Below are positions 25,232-34,842 of a DNA stretch of 64,000 nt, one piece after another. The first letter of the stretch is position 1; each line of letters opens with the position of its first letter. The stretch comes from a virus. Both the position numbers and the translations under genes were made by a program. Where the stretch lies: IMG/VR virus record IMGVR_UViG_3300025141_000020, positions 124,001 to 188,000 of that record; one strand, given 5' to 3'. The notes under the pieces were generated by a model that saw only the letters and a program-made list of their open reading frames with translations, had not been told where the DNA came from and made no database searches.

Positions 25232-26758
25232 TTATAATTTAGACATTAAGTCTTTCATTCTACTAAATTGAGGGTTTTCATATACTTTTGATTCCAAAAG
25301 TTTTCCGCCACTCCCACTAGTAGATGATTTAGTAATTTTTCTTTCAACAGCTTCAGAAATAGTTTTGGTTTTATCCTTAACTTCTTGTGAAAACTCTTGT
25401 CTGATTACCTTATACAACCCTTTAGATTCCTTCAATGTTTTAACATTGTCGAAACGCTTTAAGATGTTGATTTTCTCCTGCTTAGTAGTTGAATGTTCAG
25501 TGAATACTCTGGTAACGTAAGCAAGGTTAGAATTAAACACACCCACTTCATTCAATTTATCTTTAAAAGTAATTAATGCTTTTTTATACTCAACATTTTT
25601 TGATTTTAAAGAGTCTACTTCTTCTTTAAGAAGATTGTAGGACTTTCTTATACGACTTTCACCTAGGTTAGCTTTTCTTGGTCTACGAGATTCTCTTTGT
25701 TTCCCCCATTTACCTTGTCCAGCCATTCTAGAAAATGAACTATTCGGTCCAGCTTTTAATCTACTAGTTTCCTCTATTTCACCTTCCATTTCATAATCCT
25801 TATAATGCCCATCGACATCACCAGATTTATGACCCTTAGTTCTTTTGTACTCATCTTTCTTACTACCCCAAGTTTCTTCAACTTCACCTTCAACATCATC
25901 GCCTTCTCTATGTAACATACCTAAAGATTCGTCTTCTCTATCATCATAACCTTGTTCACCTCCAGATAATCGATGTAAAGCATCTGGTGTTTCACCATAA
26001 TGTTTTCTCATCCCTTCTCTTTCATGTCTTCTATCACCATAAGATTGTCTTTCGTCCATTTCCATTGAGTCGTCTGTTTCGTCTAACTCATCGTCATATG
26101 AAGATAAAGCTCTTTCTGATTCAGGAGCATCTACGCCCATTACACCAGTTTCGTCAAAATCTTCGTCCATCTCGATTTCATAGACTACTTCGTCAAGTCC
26201 TTCTTCGTTATCAGTAGTTTCGTCTTCAGTCTCAACCACTTCTTCTGTGTCATTAATGGATTCTTCTTCTCTCATGATTTTTGATTTTTTAGATTGTTCC
26301 AACTTAATTAGGTATTCAGTATCCGTATTTGTATCGGTCAAATCGATTTCATTATCGTCCTGTTGGATAATAATTCCGTCTTCGTCACCCATGGCTTTGA
26401 ATACTTTTAATACTTCAGCATCTGATGCTAATGTTAAATCTAGAGGTGGTAACTCTAGTGATACTTCGTCGTCTTCAGTATCGTCCTCCACATCAAGTCC
26501 TAAATCGAGGTCCATTGTCGGTTCTTCTAAATCCACCGTATCGGCTTCATCTTCCAAATCTTCAATATCTAAATCGATTTCAACTTCTTGTTCGTCTTCT
26601 TGCTCTTCTAGGTAATCATTTTCGCTTAATGATTCTTTTACTAATTCATGAATTTCTTCCTTCATAGTTGATGAAAGTATTTCTTTTGCATTAGACCTCA
26701 TAGTTTCTTCTAACTGTTCGGCCTCGAGCAACGCTTTTTCTAAGATTGTTTTACTCAC
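25232..26758 (-). CDS. gp22: Prohead scaffold/core protein, gp22-like
   Basis: This 508-residue protein lies between the prohead protease and capsid genes, the gp22 position. It is extremely acidic in the first half (EEQEDEQEVEIDLDIEDLED and similar), contains a charged repeat-like middle, and ends in a basic helical domain (RIRKSYNLLKEEVDSLKSKN to SRMKDLMSKL). T4 gp22 is also a helical, highly charged scaffold destroyed by gp21. Many hydrophobic-x-Glu triplets are present, offering multiple cleavage sites. It is about twice the length of T4 gp22. Confidence 0.75.
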   Translation of the reverse strand: MSKTILEKALLEAEQLEETMRSNAKEILSSTMKEEIHELVKESLSENDYLEEQEDEQEVEIDLDIEDLEDEADTVDLEEPTMDLDLGLDVEDDTEDDEVSLELPPLDLTLASDAEVLKVFKAMGDEDGIIIQQDDNEIDLTDTNTDTEYLIKLEQSKKSKIMREEESINDTEEVVETEDETTDNEEGLDEVVYEIEMDEDFDETGVMGVDAPESERALSSYDDELDETDDSMEMDERQSYGDRRHEREGMRKHYGETPDALHRLSGGEQGYDDREDESLGMLHREGDDVEGEVEETWGSKKDEYKRTKGHKSGDVDGHYKDYEMEGEIEETSRLKAGPNSSFSRMAGQGKWGKQRESRRPRKANLGESRIRKSYNLLKEEVDSLKSKNVEYKKALITFKDKLNEVGVFNSNLAYVTRVFTEHSTTKQEKINILKRFDNVKTLKESKGLYKVIRQEFSQEVKDKTKTISEAVERKITKSSTSGSGGKLLESKVYENPQFSRMKDLMSKL

Positions 26759-26812
26759 GTTTTTTATTTTTTTTAAAAATTGTTAGGTGCATACATAGTA
26801 TATGCACGGTTT

Positions 26813-26826
26813 TATTATAAATATAA
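26813..26826 (-). promoter_or_regulatory. Candidate late promoter element
   Basis: The minus strand reads TTATATTTATAATA about 55 bases upstream of the scaffold start, so a longer leader than at other sites would result. Confidence 0.45.
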
Positions 26827-26868
26827 GTTTATTGTAAAAAATCCTTCTTAGGATTGAATTAAAGTGAT

Positions 26869-27570
26869 TTACTGACTTAAGAAATTATTTAATCTATTCA
26901 TTAGATTAACTGACTTGTCAACATTTAGTGATTTGTTAGATTTTTTTGTTTCTACTACTGGTAATTCTTCGTCAACACTGTCAGGGGTTTCGTCCTCTTT
27001 AAATAAGTATGAACCTGGTGTAGATGGTGACGAAACTAAATCAAAACATACCAGTTCAAAGTCTTCCTGGACTTCGTTGTACTCACCATTTTTTGTTAGT
27101 GAGCCCACACCTCGAGATGAGATACCTAATGTAACACCTTGTCTTAGTAGATTAGCTGCCATATCACCAACACAAGAAATAACACCTTCTTTAAGATATC
27201 CTGGTGAAGTTAATAATTTTAATTTGCCTACTAATCTATTTCCGTCCCACCATGTCTCTGTTATTATATGCGAAGCTCGGTCTAAATCAATTAAAGATGA
27301 TTCTGGGTGGTTCAATTCTGATATAGCTCCCCCTTTCTTTATAACTTCTTGATATCTCTCATTTTCTCTTTTAAGAATACTTTCTGGATATACTCTACCA
27401 TTTCTGTTTGGTACCCCGTATTTTTGTAATATAGCATTCATATATATCTCCCCGTCGAAGTTATCTTTTGCCATCTCTTTAATTATGCCCTTATTATCTA
27501 TCGGTGAAATATAACCATCACTTTCGACTAATATGCCGTGACCTATCTCTCTAGCTTCTAAAATTTTCAT
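26869..27570 (-). CDS. gp21: Prohead protease, T4 gp21-like (S78/herpesvirus-type serine protease)
   Basis: The 233-residue protein has NRNGRVYPESIL, SELNHPESSLIDLD with the catalytic His at about residue 88, and LGISSRGVGSL with the catalytic Ser near residue 151-152, all typical of gp21-type proteases. It should degrade the scaffold and cut capsid and internal proteins after hydrophobic-x-Glu. The gene lies upstream of the scaffold and capsid genes, exactly as in T4. The last 35 residues are charged and may be an autocleaved tail. Confidence 0.92.
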   Translation of the reverse strand: MKILEAREIGHGILVESDGYISPIDNKGIIKEMAKDNFDGEIYMNAILQKYGVPNRNGRVYPESILKRENERYQEVIKKGGAISELNHPESSLIDLDRASHIITETWWDGNRLVGKLKLLTSPGYLKEGVISCVGDMAANLLRQGVTLGISSRGVGSLTKNGEYNEVQEDFELVCFDLVSSPSTPGSYLFKEDETPDSVDEELPVVETKKSNKSLNVDKSVNLMNRLNNFLSQ

Positions 27571-27582
27571 ATTTCTCTTTTT

Positions 27583-27594
27583 TTATAAATATAA
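27583..27594 (-). promoter_or_regulatory. Candidate late promoter element
   Basis: The minus strand reads TTATATTTATAA about 12 bases ahead of the prohead protease start codon. Confidence 0.5.
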
Positions 27595-27637
27595 AACTAG
27601 ATAAAAAAAACTATTAATGTTTAAGTATTGTTTTAAA

Positions 27638-28075
27638 TTATTTTTTCTTTTTGTGAAACTTAAATGTGTTGGTTGTAGATAGTGGCCCATTTATGACTTT
27701 TCTGGTTATTTTGTTGATTGTATCTGATAATATTCTGGATTTTATGTGGTATTTATTTTTATAATTTAAAAACATTGTCACCTCACACCTCATAAAACTA
27801 CGTTTCCCTATTTTCATACCACTAGCTCTAAGGTCTAAATCTACTATAGCTTTTTCTTTAAATTCAGTATCTTTTAGTTCTTTGTGTATAAGATTATCTA
27901 TGTTATATTTGAACTTTTTTATTGGGGTTGCCCAATTATCAACTTCTTCAAGCGGTTCTACCCAAGTACTTAAATTTAAGTATAATGATTTTAATGTGGT
28001 AGAGTCTACCGTACCATATGATGTTCTAAATACATCTGAAATGTTAGTTCTAACTTCTCTTCCTTGTTTTCCCAT
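27638..28075 (-). CDS. Conserved-position head-region protein of unknown function
   Basis: The 145-residue basic protein (MGKQGREVRTNISDVFRTSY at the start, TFKFHKKKK at the end) sits between the portal-side core protein and the prohead protease, where T4 encodes gp67/gp68. It contains ATPIKKFKYNIDNLIHKELK and KRSFMRCEVTMFLNYKNKYH. No motif gives a function, and it carries no clear leader. A head-assembly role is inferred from position. Confidence 0.6.
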   Translation of the reverse strand: MGKQGREVRTNISDVFRTSYGTVDSTTLKSLYLNLSTWVEPLEEVDNWATPIKKFKYNIDNLIHKELKDTEFKEKAIVDLDLRASGMKIGKRSFMRCEVTMFLNYKNKYHIKSRILSDTINKITRKVINGPLSTTNTFKFHKKKK

Positions 28076-28119
28076 AATATTAACTTTTTACTTAAGTTAA
28101 TAATAACAATTGTGATGTT

Positions 28120-28866
28120 TTAGTTCAAGTCCTCTAAGAAGCCCCTAACCCTAATGTAGTTAGTTTTGGAGCTTGTTAATGTGTTAATTTCGTTCTTGGT
28201 TTCGACTAATTTAGCGGAAATATTGTCGTCTTTTGAATCGGATAGAAGTTTGTTTAATGTGGTAATTGCTGTATCTTTTACATTATTAAATTCTTTTATT
28301 ATACTATCTTCAGTCATTAATAATGTATTTTTAAGGATGCCTTTTTCCGATTCAGTTAATTTACCACCAAATTCCTTTTCATAATTTTTAGAAATTACGT
28401 GTGCCAACACCTTTGGTGTTATGGTCTTCTTTATTCTCTGTTTGGTGTTTTTCTGAATCATGGCCTCAGATAAGAATTTTTTTGATTTTACATTATCCTC
28501 TAACCTTTTTACACTATTATTAAATATTAAGCTGTCTATCTCTTCGTAAATTTTATTGGTTGTGTTGGTGCATAAGTCTTTTCTATCACCGATAATTTTA
28601 TCTAGTACGTTTTTAACCTTAGTTAATTCTTTTTTATTTCTTTTAAGGTGTCCTAAAGCTTCAGATATATAGACTCTACTATCCTCGATAGTCTCAAATC
28701 TTTTACTTTCTATTTCATTGTATAGGGTAAAGAATTCTCTAAGTGGTTTGGAAAATTTCATAGCTCCCATAATTACAGAAAGATTTTTTTTAAAATCTTC
28801 TTTATCTCCATAAGAGTTTTCTAAAATATTGTCTAAATTTTGTTTGTATTTGGCAAATCCTTTCAT
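28120..28866 (-). CDS. Helical head-core protein candidate
   Basis: The 248-residue, mostly helical and charged protein begins KGFAKYKQNLDNILE, with I-L-E at residues 14-16 a possible cleavage site. It then has long helices (ALGHLKRNKKELTKVKNVLD). It lies directly downstream of the portal gene, the usual place for prohead core components. No family is recognised. A TATTTATA element lies about 15 bases upstream. Confidence 0.6.
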   Translation of the reverse strand: MKGFAKYKQNLDNILENSYGDKEDFKKNLSVIMGAMKFSKPLREFFTLYNEIESKRFETIEDSRVYISEALGHLKRNKKELTKVKNVLDKIIGDRKDLCTNTTNKIYEEIDSLIFNNSVKRLEDNVKSKKFLSEAMIQKNTKQRIKKTITPKVLAHVISKNYEKEFGGKLTESEKGILKNTLLMTEDSIIKEFNNVKDTAITTLNKLLSDSKDDNISAKLVETKNEINTLTSSKTNYIRVRGFLEDLN

Positions 28867-28880
28867 AAGTATGGTTTATA

Positions 28881-28891
28881 TATAAATATAC
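28881..28891 (-). promoter_or_regulatory. Candidate late promoter element
   Basis: The minus strand reads GTATATTTATA, continuing TATAAACC, ahead of the core-protein start at 28866. The same 14-base context (TATTTATATATAAAC) occurs on the plus strand at 18260. Confidence 0.5.
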
Positions 28892-30727
28892 CTAATCCTT
28901 TAATAAGGTGTCTACTTCAGTGTTAATCTTATCTATGTTCTTATTACTTTTATTGATAGCGTCTTTTAAACCCTCTAAATCCATACCTTTTCTTTCCATT
29001 AATAATGGAAGTCCTTTTTCTACATTATATCCCTCTGCAGCTGGTTCAGGTATTTCTACATCTGTTTCTGCTGTGTCTGTTTCACCACCGGTATCATCAC
29101 CCATACCAAAATCCATTCCAGCATCTGAGTCATCACCAACATCTGCACTATCATCTGTAGCCCCTTCTTCACCTTCTTTTTTAGGTATGCCATATAAATT
29201 ATCAATATTACTAAAGATTCCAGTTTTCTGTATTACTTCTGCCGTTTTTTCTAATTCACCAGCTAAAGCTTTTTCAAATCTTTGTTGTTGTAAATCTAAT
29301 TTAATTTCTTCATCACTCATACCTAAGATTTCTTTCTTAGCCCAAGTAGTAGATACAGCCTGTAGGCCATTTCCTGGGTCAGTTACAGCGTCTCTATATA
29401 ACGCGATTCTTTCTTTCCATTGTTCTATTTTTAATAGGTCTGTTTGTGTAGATGGGTTAGATAAAGCTAATTTAAAATTAGTAAGTTCATCCTGAAAGCC
29501 TAAAACATATAAATGTATTATAGCAATTTTATTTAATTCTGCCACAATAGCTTTTTGTATTCTATTAATTGTTCTTGCAAATCTAATGTCTAGTAAAGCT
29601 AAATTTTTACCTTCACCGACAACTTCCTCAAAACCAAGAAAGGCTTTAGGAATTCTTAATGATGCAAGTAACTTTTTTTGGATGTATTCTATATCTGCTA
29701 TTTCACTTAAATTTGTAGCTCCTGGTAAGGTATCTATCGGACTTGCCGCAGCTGGGTCTCTAACCGGTATAAAATAATCTTGGTCTACAGCCATCTGATT
29801 CATTCTTAAGTCCACATTTCCATTCTGTGGGTCTACAACAGCGTCTCTTTTAAATTTATTAGCTACTTTTTGGATGTATGCTTCAACATCTTTATCGTCC
29901 ATGTTACCCACAAATACTTTAAATACTCTTCTTTCAGGAGCTCTTGACGTTCTATACACCAACATTGCGTCTTCCGCTAACAATAACTGTTTCCAAATTC
30001 TTCTTGCTTTTTCCAACATAGAAGTACCATAAGGAAGTCTTCTATCATCACCTAATATCCTGAAATGTGCTATTTCCCATGTATTAAACTCTAACTCTTT
30101 TTCTCTCCACTTAAATTCAACCTTAGGTTCTTTTTCATCTTGTTTTTCTCCATGTAATGTAAAATAGTTAGATTGGTCTCCTCTTTCCATTTCAATATTT
30201 GGTAACTGGTTACATCCTATAATACCTTTTTCTGGGTCAATTTTAAGATACACAAAATTGTCACCATATTTACATGTGTTTCTAACCCACATAGCTAAAT
30301 TAGTATTGACGTCCAATATATTATTAAATAAATCTGCTAATATAGATTTTATTCTTGCTGATTCGGAAAAAATTGTTAATGTGTGACCTTTTTCTGATGG
30401 TGTTGTACATTCCTCAGCATATATATCTAAAGCTGCGGATATTTCTGGTGTAAATTCCATAGATTCATAATCGTAATATGAAGCTAAACGAGTTGGTTCA
30501 TAATATATGGATTTAGTATATAGTTCATTATCTACTTTTTGCCATTGGTTGGCAAGATAGGCGGCTTGTTGAAATTCTAACTTTTTTTCGTCGTAATCTT
30601 GTTTATTTGTAGTTTTAAGAATTTCTTGTGACCCTACTGTAAATTGTTGTATAGAACTCTTTGGTGCTGTTGGTCCTCCTGTCCCAAAAAGCTTACCTAA
30701 TCTTTGATATATTGTGAATTTTGCCAT
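28892..30727 (-). CDS. gp20: Portal protein, T4 gp20-like
   Basis: The 611-residue protein shows the gp20 pattern: RLASYYDYESMEFTPEISAA, DIYAEECTT, NTCKYGDNFVYLKID, EIAHFRILGDDRRLPYGTSM and the very characteristic LRIPKAFLGFEEV. The C-terminal 80 residues are acidic and Gly-rich, an extension beyond T4 length. It forms the dodecameric DNA entry channel on which the prohead is nucleated. It follows the terminase gene on the same strand. Confidence 0.95.
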   Translation of the reverse strand: MAKFTIYQRLGKLFGTGGPTAPKSSIQQFTVGSQEILKTTNKQDYDEKKLEFQQAAYLANQWQKVDNELYTKSIYYEPTRLASYYDYESMEFTPEISAALDIYAEECTTPSEKGHTLTIFSESARIKSILADLFNNILDVNTNLAMWVRNTCKYGDNFVYLKIDPEKGIIGCNQLPNIEMERGDQSNYFTLHGEKQDEKEPKVEFKWREKELEFNTWEIAHFRILGDDRRLPYGTSMLEKARRIWKQLLLAEDAMLVYRTSRAPERRVFKVFVGNMDDKDVEAYIQKVANKFKRDAVVDPQNGNVDLRMNQMAVDQDYFIPVRDPAAASPIDTLPGATNLSEIADIEYIQKKLLASLRIPKAFLGFEEVVGEGKNLALLDIRFARTINRIQKAIVAELNKIAIIHLYVLGFQDELTNFKLALSNPSTQTDLLKIEQWKERIALYRDAVTDPGNGLQAVSTTWAKKEILGMSDEEIKLDLQQQRFEKALAGELEKTAEVIQKTGIFSNIDNLYGIPKKEGEEGATDDSADVGDDSDAGMDFGMGDDTGGETDTAETDVEIPEPAAEGYNVEKGLPLLMERKGMDLEGLKDAINKSNKNIDKINTEVDTLLKD

Positions 30728-30748
30728 TGCTTGTAATAATATATATTA

Positions 30749-30761
30749 TATTATAAATAGT
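30749..30761 (-). promoter_or_regulatory. Candidate late promoter element
   Basis: The minus strand reads ACTATTTATAATA about 22 bases ahead of the portal start. Confidence 0.5.
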
Positions 30762-30771
30762 ATACCTTTCC

Positions 30772-32493
30772 CTAACGTCTTTTAGTGAATAGCCAGCTAT
30801 TTTCGATATATTGTTTTTTTATTTCATTATTGCCTGCCCCTGTAACCCCAAATACTGGTTCAGAAGAAGGCATGTCACTATTTTCATGAGAATTTGACGT
30901 CCAACCGTCTAACATTGCTTTGGTTAAATCATTTGCCTTATTTAAATCTGTAAATGAATGTTCTCCAACATATAAGGCCATAGCTAGTGCCATAATCAAA
31001 TCATCGTGTTTTCCTTTCATATGGTTAGGTCTACCGTTTATATAAACGAAGGTATACATCTCATTTAATAACCTTTTAGACCTAACTATAAAGTCATGTC
31101 TTAGCGCTTCTTCAAACGCTGATATTATTTGTACCCTTTTATTATTAAATGCTAACCCTGGGATTTTATTTTGTGTGTTATTATTGTATTTCCATTTATC
31201 CGCGGTATTAATCCCTTCAACATATAAATCCTTATACCCCAATTCTTGTAATTTACGGGAAGTTGCTACTCCCATACCTCCGGTGATATCTGTAACCACG
31301 TACGCGTTATACATACCGCCCCATTTGTATATTATATCTGCTGCAAGGTCTGGTGGTATTTTGCCTAAATATTCTGCTACTTGGTGTCGTGTATCGAAAT
31401 CAATAATAACGATAGATGTAAAATCTTCTGAGTCCCCTCTACTTACATCACACCCCAAAATGTATCTATGACCCTCAATAGGTTTTTCCCATATCCACAT
31501 TTGATTACCAACAAACATATCGTCCGGTTCTCTAATATCTTCATTTTTTATTTTTTCTATTGTTTCTACTGGTACCACATTATCCCCGGAACCTAAAAAC
31601 GCGCTTTCTAACTCTTGTTGTACTTTTCTTCTATCATATTTAAGTTTCTTAACCATACTTTCAAACCAAGAAGAACATGGTTTATACCCATTTCTCCCTA
31701 GTTCTTCAAATTTTGTTTGGTCTAATTCATGGATAAATTCTTTTTCATCATAATCTTCTCTATTTAATAGGAAGTGTACTATGTCCTTTGTTTTTACCCA
31801 GAAAATATCTTTTGTAAATCTAGGGTCATTCTCCCAATGAAGTTCTGATATATGAAAACTGTTTAACCCTTTTACTGATTGTTCGTATATTTCATAATAA
31901 ATTTTATCATATCCGTTTGGTGTAGATATTACTATTACTTTTCCTCCAGTTGATAGTGATGCCATACAAGCTGCCCAAAAATCGTCTCCCGCTTCAATAT
32001 ATGCAGCTTCATCAAATATAAGTGTGGTTGGTGTGTACCCTCTTAAAGCATCTACTGATGTAGCCACAGCTTTAACTTCACACCCATTATTTAATTTAAA
32101 GTGTTTTTGGGAATCCTTGTCTTTTGAAAATCCTACATTAACCCAGTCAGGCCATTGATTCAAAAAACCTCTGACTTTATTTGCAAACTCAGATGCTGTA
32201 TCTAATTTATTTGCTATAATTAATATTTTTTCTGGTCTTGTTTTGGGGGCAAATTGTAGATTTTTAGATACCCAAGCGGCAGTAGCGGTGGATACTCCCG
32301 CTTGACGATACTTTTTTGTTATGTTGTCATTATATTTATCGAAATTGTTTAACATCATTTCCTGTTCGGGAAATAATATAAACGGCACGTATTTAGATTT
32401 GGTATTGTCATACGTTTCTAAATAAGTCTTTATAGCGTATGATGTGTCATTATAACATTGTGCGTATTCTTGTATTAATTCTTGTTGGGTCAT
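30772..32493 (-). CDS. gp17: Terminase large subunit, T4 gp17-like
   Basis: The 573-residue packaging ATPase/nuclease has a variant Walker A, RQAGVST, at residues 63-69, Walker B LIFDEAAY near 158-165, and the coupling segment VIVISTPNG. The C-terminal RNase H-like nuclease shows ILGCDVSRGDSEDFTS and GKHDDLIMALAMALY with the expected acidic residues. It powers headful DNA packaging through the portal. The length is close to T4 gp17 (610). Confidence 0.95.
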   Translation of the reverse strand: MTQQELIQEYAQCYNDTSYAIKTYLETYDNTKSKYVPFILFPEQEMMLNNFDKYNDNITKKYRQAGVSTATAAWVSKNLQFAPKTRPEKILIIANKLDTASEFANKVRGFLNQWPDWVNVGFSKDKDSQKHFKLNNGCEVKAVATSVDALRGYTPTTLIFDEAAYIEAGDDFWAACMASLSTGGKVIVISTPNGYDKIYYEIYEQSVKGLNSFHISELHWENDPRFTKDIFWVKTKDIVHFLLNREDYDEKEFIHELDQTKFEELGRNGYKPCSSWFESMVKKLKYDRRKVQQELESAFLGSGDNVVPVETIEKIKNEDIREPDDMFVGNQMWIWEKPIEGHRYILGCDVSRGDSEDFTSIVIIDFDTRHQVAEYLGKIPPDLAADIIYKWGGMYNAYVVTDITGGMGVATSRKLQELGYKDLYVEGINTADKWKYNNNTQNKIPGLAFNNKRVQIISAFEEALRHDFIVRSKRLLNEMYTFVYINGRPNHMKGKHDDLIMALAMALYVGEHSFTDLNKANDLTKAMLDGWTSNSHENSDMPSSEPVFGVTGAGNNEIKKQYIENSWLFTKRR

Positions 32494-32494
32494 A

Positions 32495-32508
32495 TATTAT
32501 AAATATAA
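32495..32508 (-). promoter_or_regulatory. Candidate late promoter element
   Basis: The minus strand reads TTATATTTATAATA, only two bases before the terminase ATG triplet, which would give a very short or absent leader. Confidence 0.45.
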
Positions 32509-32525
32509 TCGTTAGGTAATAATAG

Positions 32526-32547
32526 AAAAGGTCCGTAAGGACCTTTT
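32526..32547 (-). terminator. Intrinsic terminator
   Basis: AAAAGGTCC, GTAA loop and GGACCTTTT form a stem between the end of the 438-residue virion gene and the terminase start. Confidence 0.7.
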
Positions 32548-32571
32548 AAATATAATTGTGTTAATTAGAAA

Positions 32572-33888
32572 TTATAAATTATATAAAAAGTCTTTCTCTT
32601 CTTGTGTTAAAGACTCCATTCCAGTTTTATTTATTTTGTCTAAAATAGTGTCCATGTCTAAAAATACCTCTTCACTATCAGGTATGTCTATTTGTGGTTC
32701 TATAACTTCTCCTGTGGCATCCTCATAATCCTCATCTTTTAATTGTTTTTTAATATCACCAACAATTTTTGCTACCATTTCTTTACCTCTTTGTGACCCC
32801 GATAAAATTTCTTTGGCTAAACCGATAAATGGTTCTGGTTCTAAAGAAACAATATTATAATATAAATAATTTTTTATTCTACCATAATCTTCACTATTTA
32901 ATAAATCCTCAGGATAGGACTCTAAGAATTTTTCCCAAATAATCGGCCCTAATCTTAAATCCCATACCTCAGCTGGTAATGTATCTTCTGTACCAATTAC
33001 TTCTTCCGCGAATTCTGGGTCTGAAGGTAGTCCATGCATTGAAACGTACTCCATAACACCTTTCCATAATTCATGTACTAGAATAGGAAACATTATTCCT
33101 TTTGCTTTAATTGTTGGTGGGTCGGTCTCTAAATCTACCTCTTCTCGTCCCGCTGCTAATGAGTCACCACCACCAGCACCTAACATACCTTCCATATCAG
33201 GCATAATCCAATACATTAAATCATTTACTGCCATAATTAAAGAATATAGATTTACTAAGTCTGGGTTAATTTCATTCAGTGTTTCATTTACTAAATGATA
33301 CATATAGTGAGCTTTTTTTGATGAGCCTTGTATTAAAGAATTAATTAATCGTCTTTTTTGTTTTTCTAAATCTAATTTTGCTAATCTTTCAGCCGCTTCT
33401 TTATCTTCGGTATCTGGTTGTTTAAACTCTAGTTCTTTTTTCTTTTTTTCTTTAGGTTTTTTCTGCATTCCCTCTAAAGTGGGTTTTTCTAACTTTGCAT
33501 CAAATTGTAAATCACCTTCTGGTATTGACATTTGGTCAACTACTAATGAAACCGCTAAATCCTCTAGTTTTTGTTTATTTTGGGACTCTATTTCCATTGT
33601 CCTTTGTACCGCACTCATTAACATTGGTTGTAATGACATTGCTGATTGTGGGTTTATCTCTTCTAACCCAGTAGCATCTTTAACTTTATTAATAACATCC
33701 TGAAATCTTTTTGAAGCTATAATTTCCTCAAAATTATTCTCATCTCCTTCTTCCCCAGGAAATGCTTGGTGACCGCCTAGCGGGTGTTCTCTAGACCTTA
33801 ATTTTCTTTCAATGTCCGGCGACATTCTCTCTGGCCTATCATTATAGTCTATAGGGGGTGCTTCGGTTAATTTTATCTTCTTAGACAT
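32572..33888 (-). CDS. Virion or head-assembly protein of unknown function
   Basis: The 438-residue acidic protein begins SKKIKLTEAPPIDYND, where L-T-E at residues 7-9 could be a short leader end. A lysine-rich helix (KKPKEKKKKELEF) lies near residue 145, and a folded hydrophobic domain near 200-330 (LVNLYSLIMAVNDLMYWIM, FPILVHELWKGVMEYVSMHG). It is immediately downstream (3 bases) of a leader-bearing protein and upstream of the terminase gene. No family is recognised. Confidence 0.6.
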   Translation of the reverse strand: MSKKIKLTEAPPIDYNDRPERMSPDIERKLRSREHPLGGHQAFPGEEGDENNFEEIIASKRFQDVINKVKDATGLEEINPQSAMSLQPMLMSAVQRTMEIESQNKQKLEDLAVSLVVDQMSIPEGDLQFDAKLEKPTLEGMQKKPKEKKKKELEFKQPDTEDKEAAERLAKLDLEKQKRRLINSLIQGSSKKAHYMYHLVNETLNEINPDLVNLYSLIMAVNDLMYWIMPDMEGMLGAGGGDSLAAGREEVDLETDPPTIKAKGIMFPILVHELWKGVMEYVSMHGLPSDPEFAEEVIGTEDTLPAEVWDLRLGPIIWEKFLESYPEDLLNSEDYGRIKNYLYYNIVSLEPEPFIGLAKEILSGSQRGKEMVAKIVGDIKKQLKDEDYEDATGEVIEPQIDIPDSEEVFLDMDTILDKINKTGMESLTQEEKDFLYNL

Positions 33889-33891
33889 ATT

Positions 33892-34842
33892 CTAATCCTC
33901 TGTTAAGTTGTCAAATTTTAGCCAATCAGGTAATTCATTGTCCCGTGCTTTAGGTTTTGGGTTTGTGTTTGGATTGGGCACTTTAAATGGCCCTCTTCTT
34001 TTTTTTTCTCCTGGTTTGGTGGTTGGTGGTGCTATAGTCGGCGTTGGGGTTTCTAATGGAGATTGTTCATCCAATTCTTCTTCACCAACAACAACGCCAT
34101 CTAAGTATACTTCACCAGATTCTTTAATAAGTAGTTCTATTACTTTTTTTTTAGATTTTAAATACCCTTTAATATTGCCTTTAATATTTTCAACAACAAC
34201 TTTCATTGGTGGGTCCATTTCTTTAGCAGACTCATTAATCATTTTAAATGAGTTTTTCTGTTTATCTATTTTTTTACCCTTCCTATTTTGTTGTGCTTCT
34301 TTTACTGTTTTAACAAACTTTGATTTTGTTATCTCAGCTGGTTGATTCTCCTCGACTAAGGACATAATCCAATTTTCTAATATTTCTTCTTCATTAACTC
34401 TTTCAGGTAAATCTTCGTAATCTTTTTTAGTCATTTTAGACGCTAATTTTTCAGCAGCTGCTGGATTAACAGCGTAAAGATATCCTTGTTGTGCTTTAGA
34501 AGCGAAATCTTCACTAATCTCAGTATCGTCACCAGAATTTAATAATGTTTTTTCTTCACCATCAGGATACTCAAATTTTGTTACAGGGTCTCCATCTTTG
34601 TCAACCTCTATTTCATCTGCTTTTTCCTCTTCAGGTATTTCTAATTTTAATGCGTCTAACTCTTCTTGTTTTGCACTGATTAAATCTTCATAAGCTTGTT
34701 TAGTTTTTTCTGTAGTATCTTGTTCAAATAATATTTTTTTACCTAATACGTTTAATTGTTTGTCTGAAAACAAAGATAGGGTCCTATGTGTGAACCCTTC
34801 ATTTATTAACTTTGTTATTAATTTTTTTCTATTTTTTGGCAT
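33892..34842 (-). CDS. Putative head-packaged protein with N-terminal leader
   Basis: About 316 residues from ATG 34842; an upstream TTG at 34860 is less likely. The start PKNRKKLITKLINE ends in I-N-E at 13-15, identical in its last four residues (LINE) to the capsid protein maturation site. Later ILFE near residue 40 is another candidate. The rest is Lys/Glu-rich with a Pro-rich C-terminus (TPTPTIAPPTTKPGEKKRRG). It overlaps the upstream gene by 14 bases. It is probably a head-internal protein with no visible enzymatic motif. Confidence 0.6.
   Translation of the reverse strand: MPKNRKKLITKLINEGFTHRTLSLFSDKQLNVLGKKILFEQDTTEKTKQAYEDLISAKQEELDALKLEIPEEEKADEIEVDKDGDPVTKFEYPDGEEKTLLNSGDDTEISEDFASKAQQGYLYAVNPAAAEKLASKMTKKDYEDLPERVNEEEILENWIMSLVEENQPAEITKSKFVKTVKEAQQNRKGKKIDKQKNSFKMINESAKEMDPPMKVVVENIKGNIKGYLKSKKKVIELLIKESGEVYLDGVVVGEEELDEQSPLETPTPTIAPPTTKPGEKKRRGPFKVPNPNTNPKPKARDNELPDWLKFDNLTED

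Noticed and set aside
25987-26667. Open frames antisense to the scaffold gene
   Set aside because: These are shadows of the very acidic coding sequence (Asp/Glu codons read as Ser/Leu-rich proteins) without start signals or family resemblance. The same applies to antisense frames over the portal, terminase and large internal proteins.
26829-26856. Hairpin AATCCT/AGGATT as a terminator
   Set aside because: The stem is only six weak pairs and lacks a T run.
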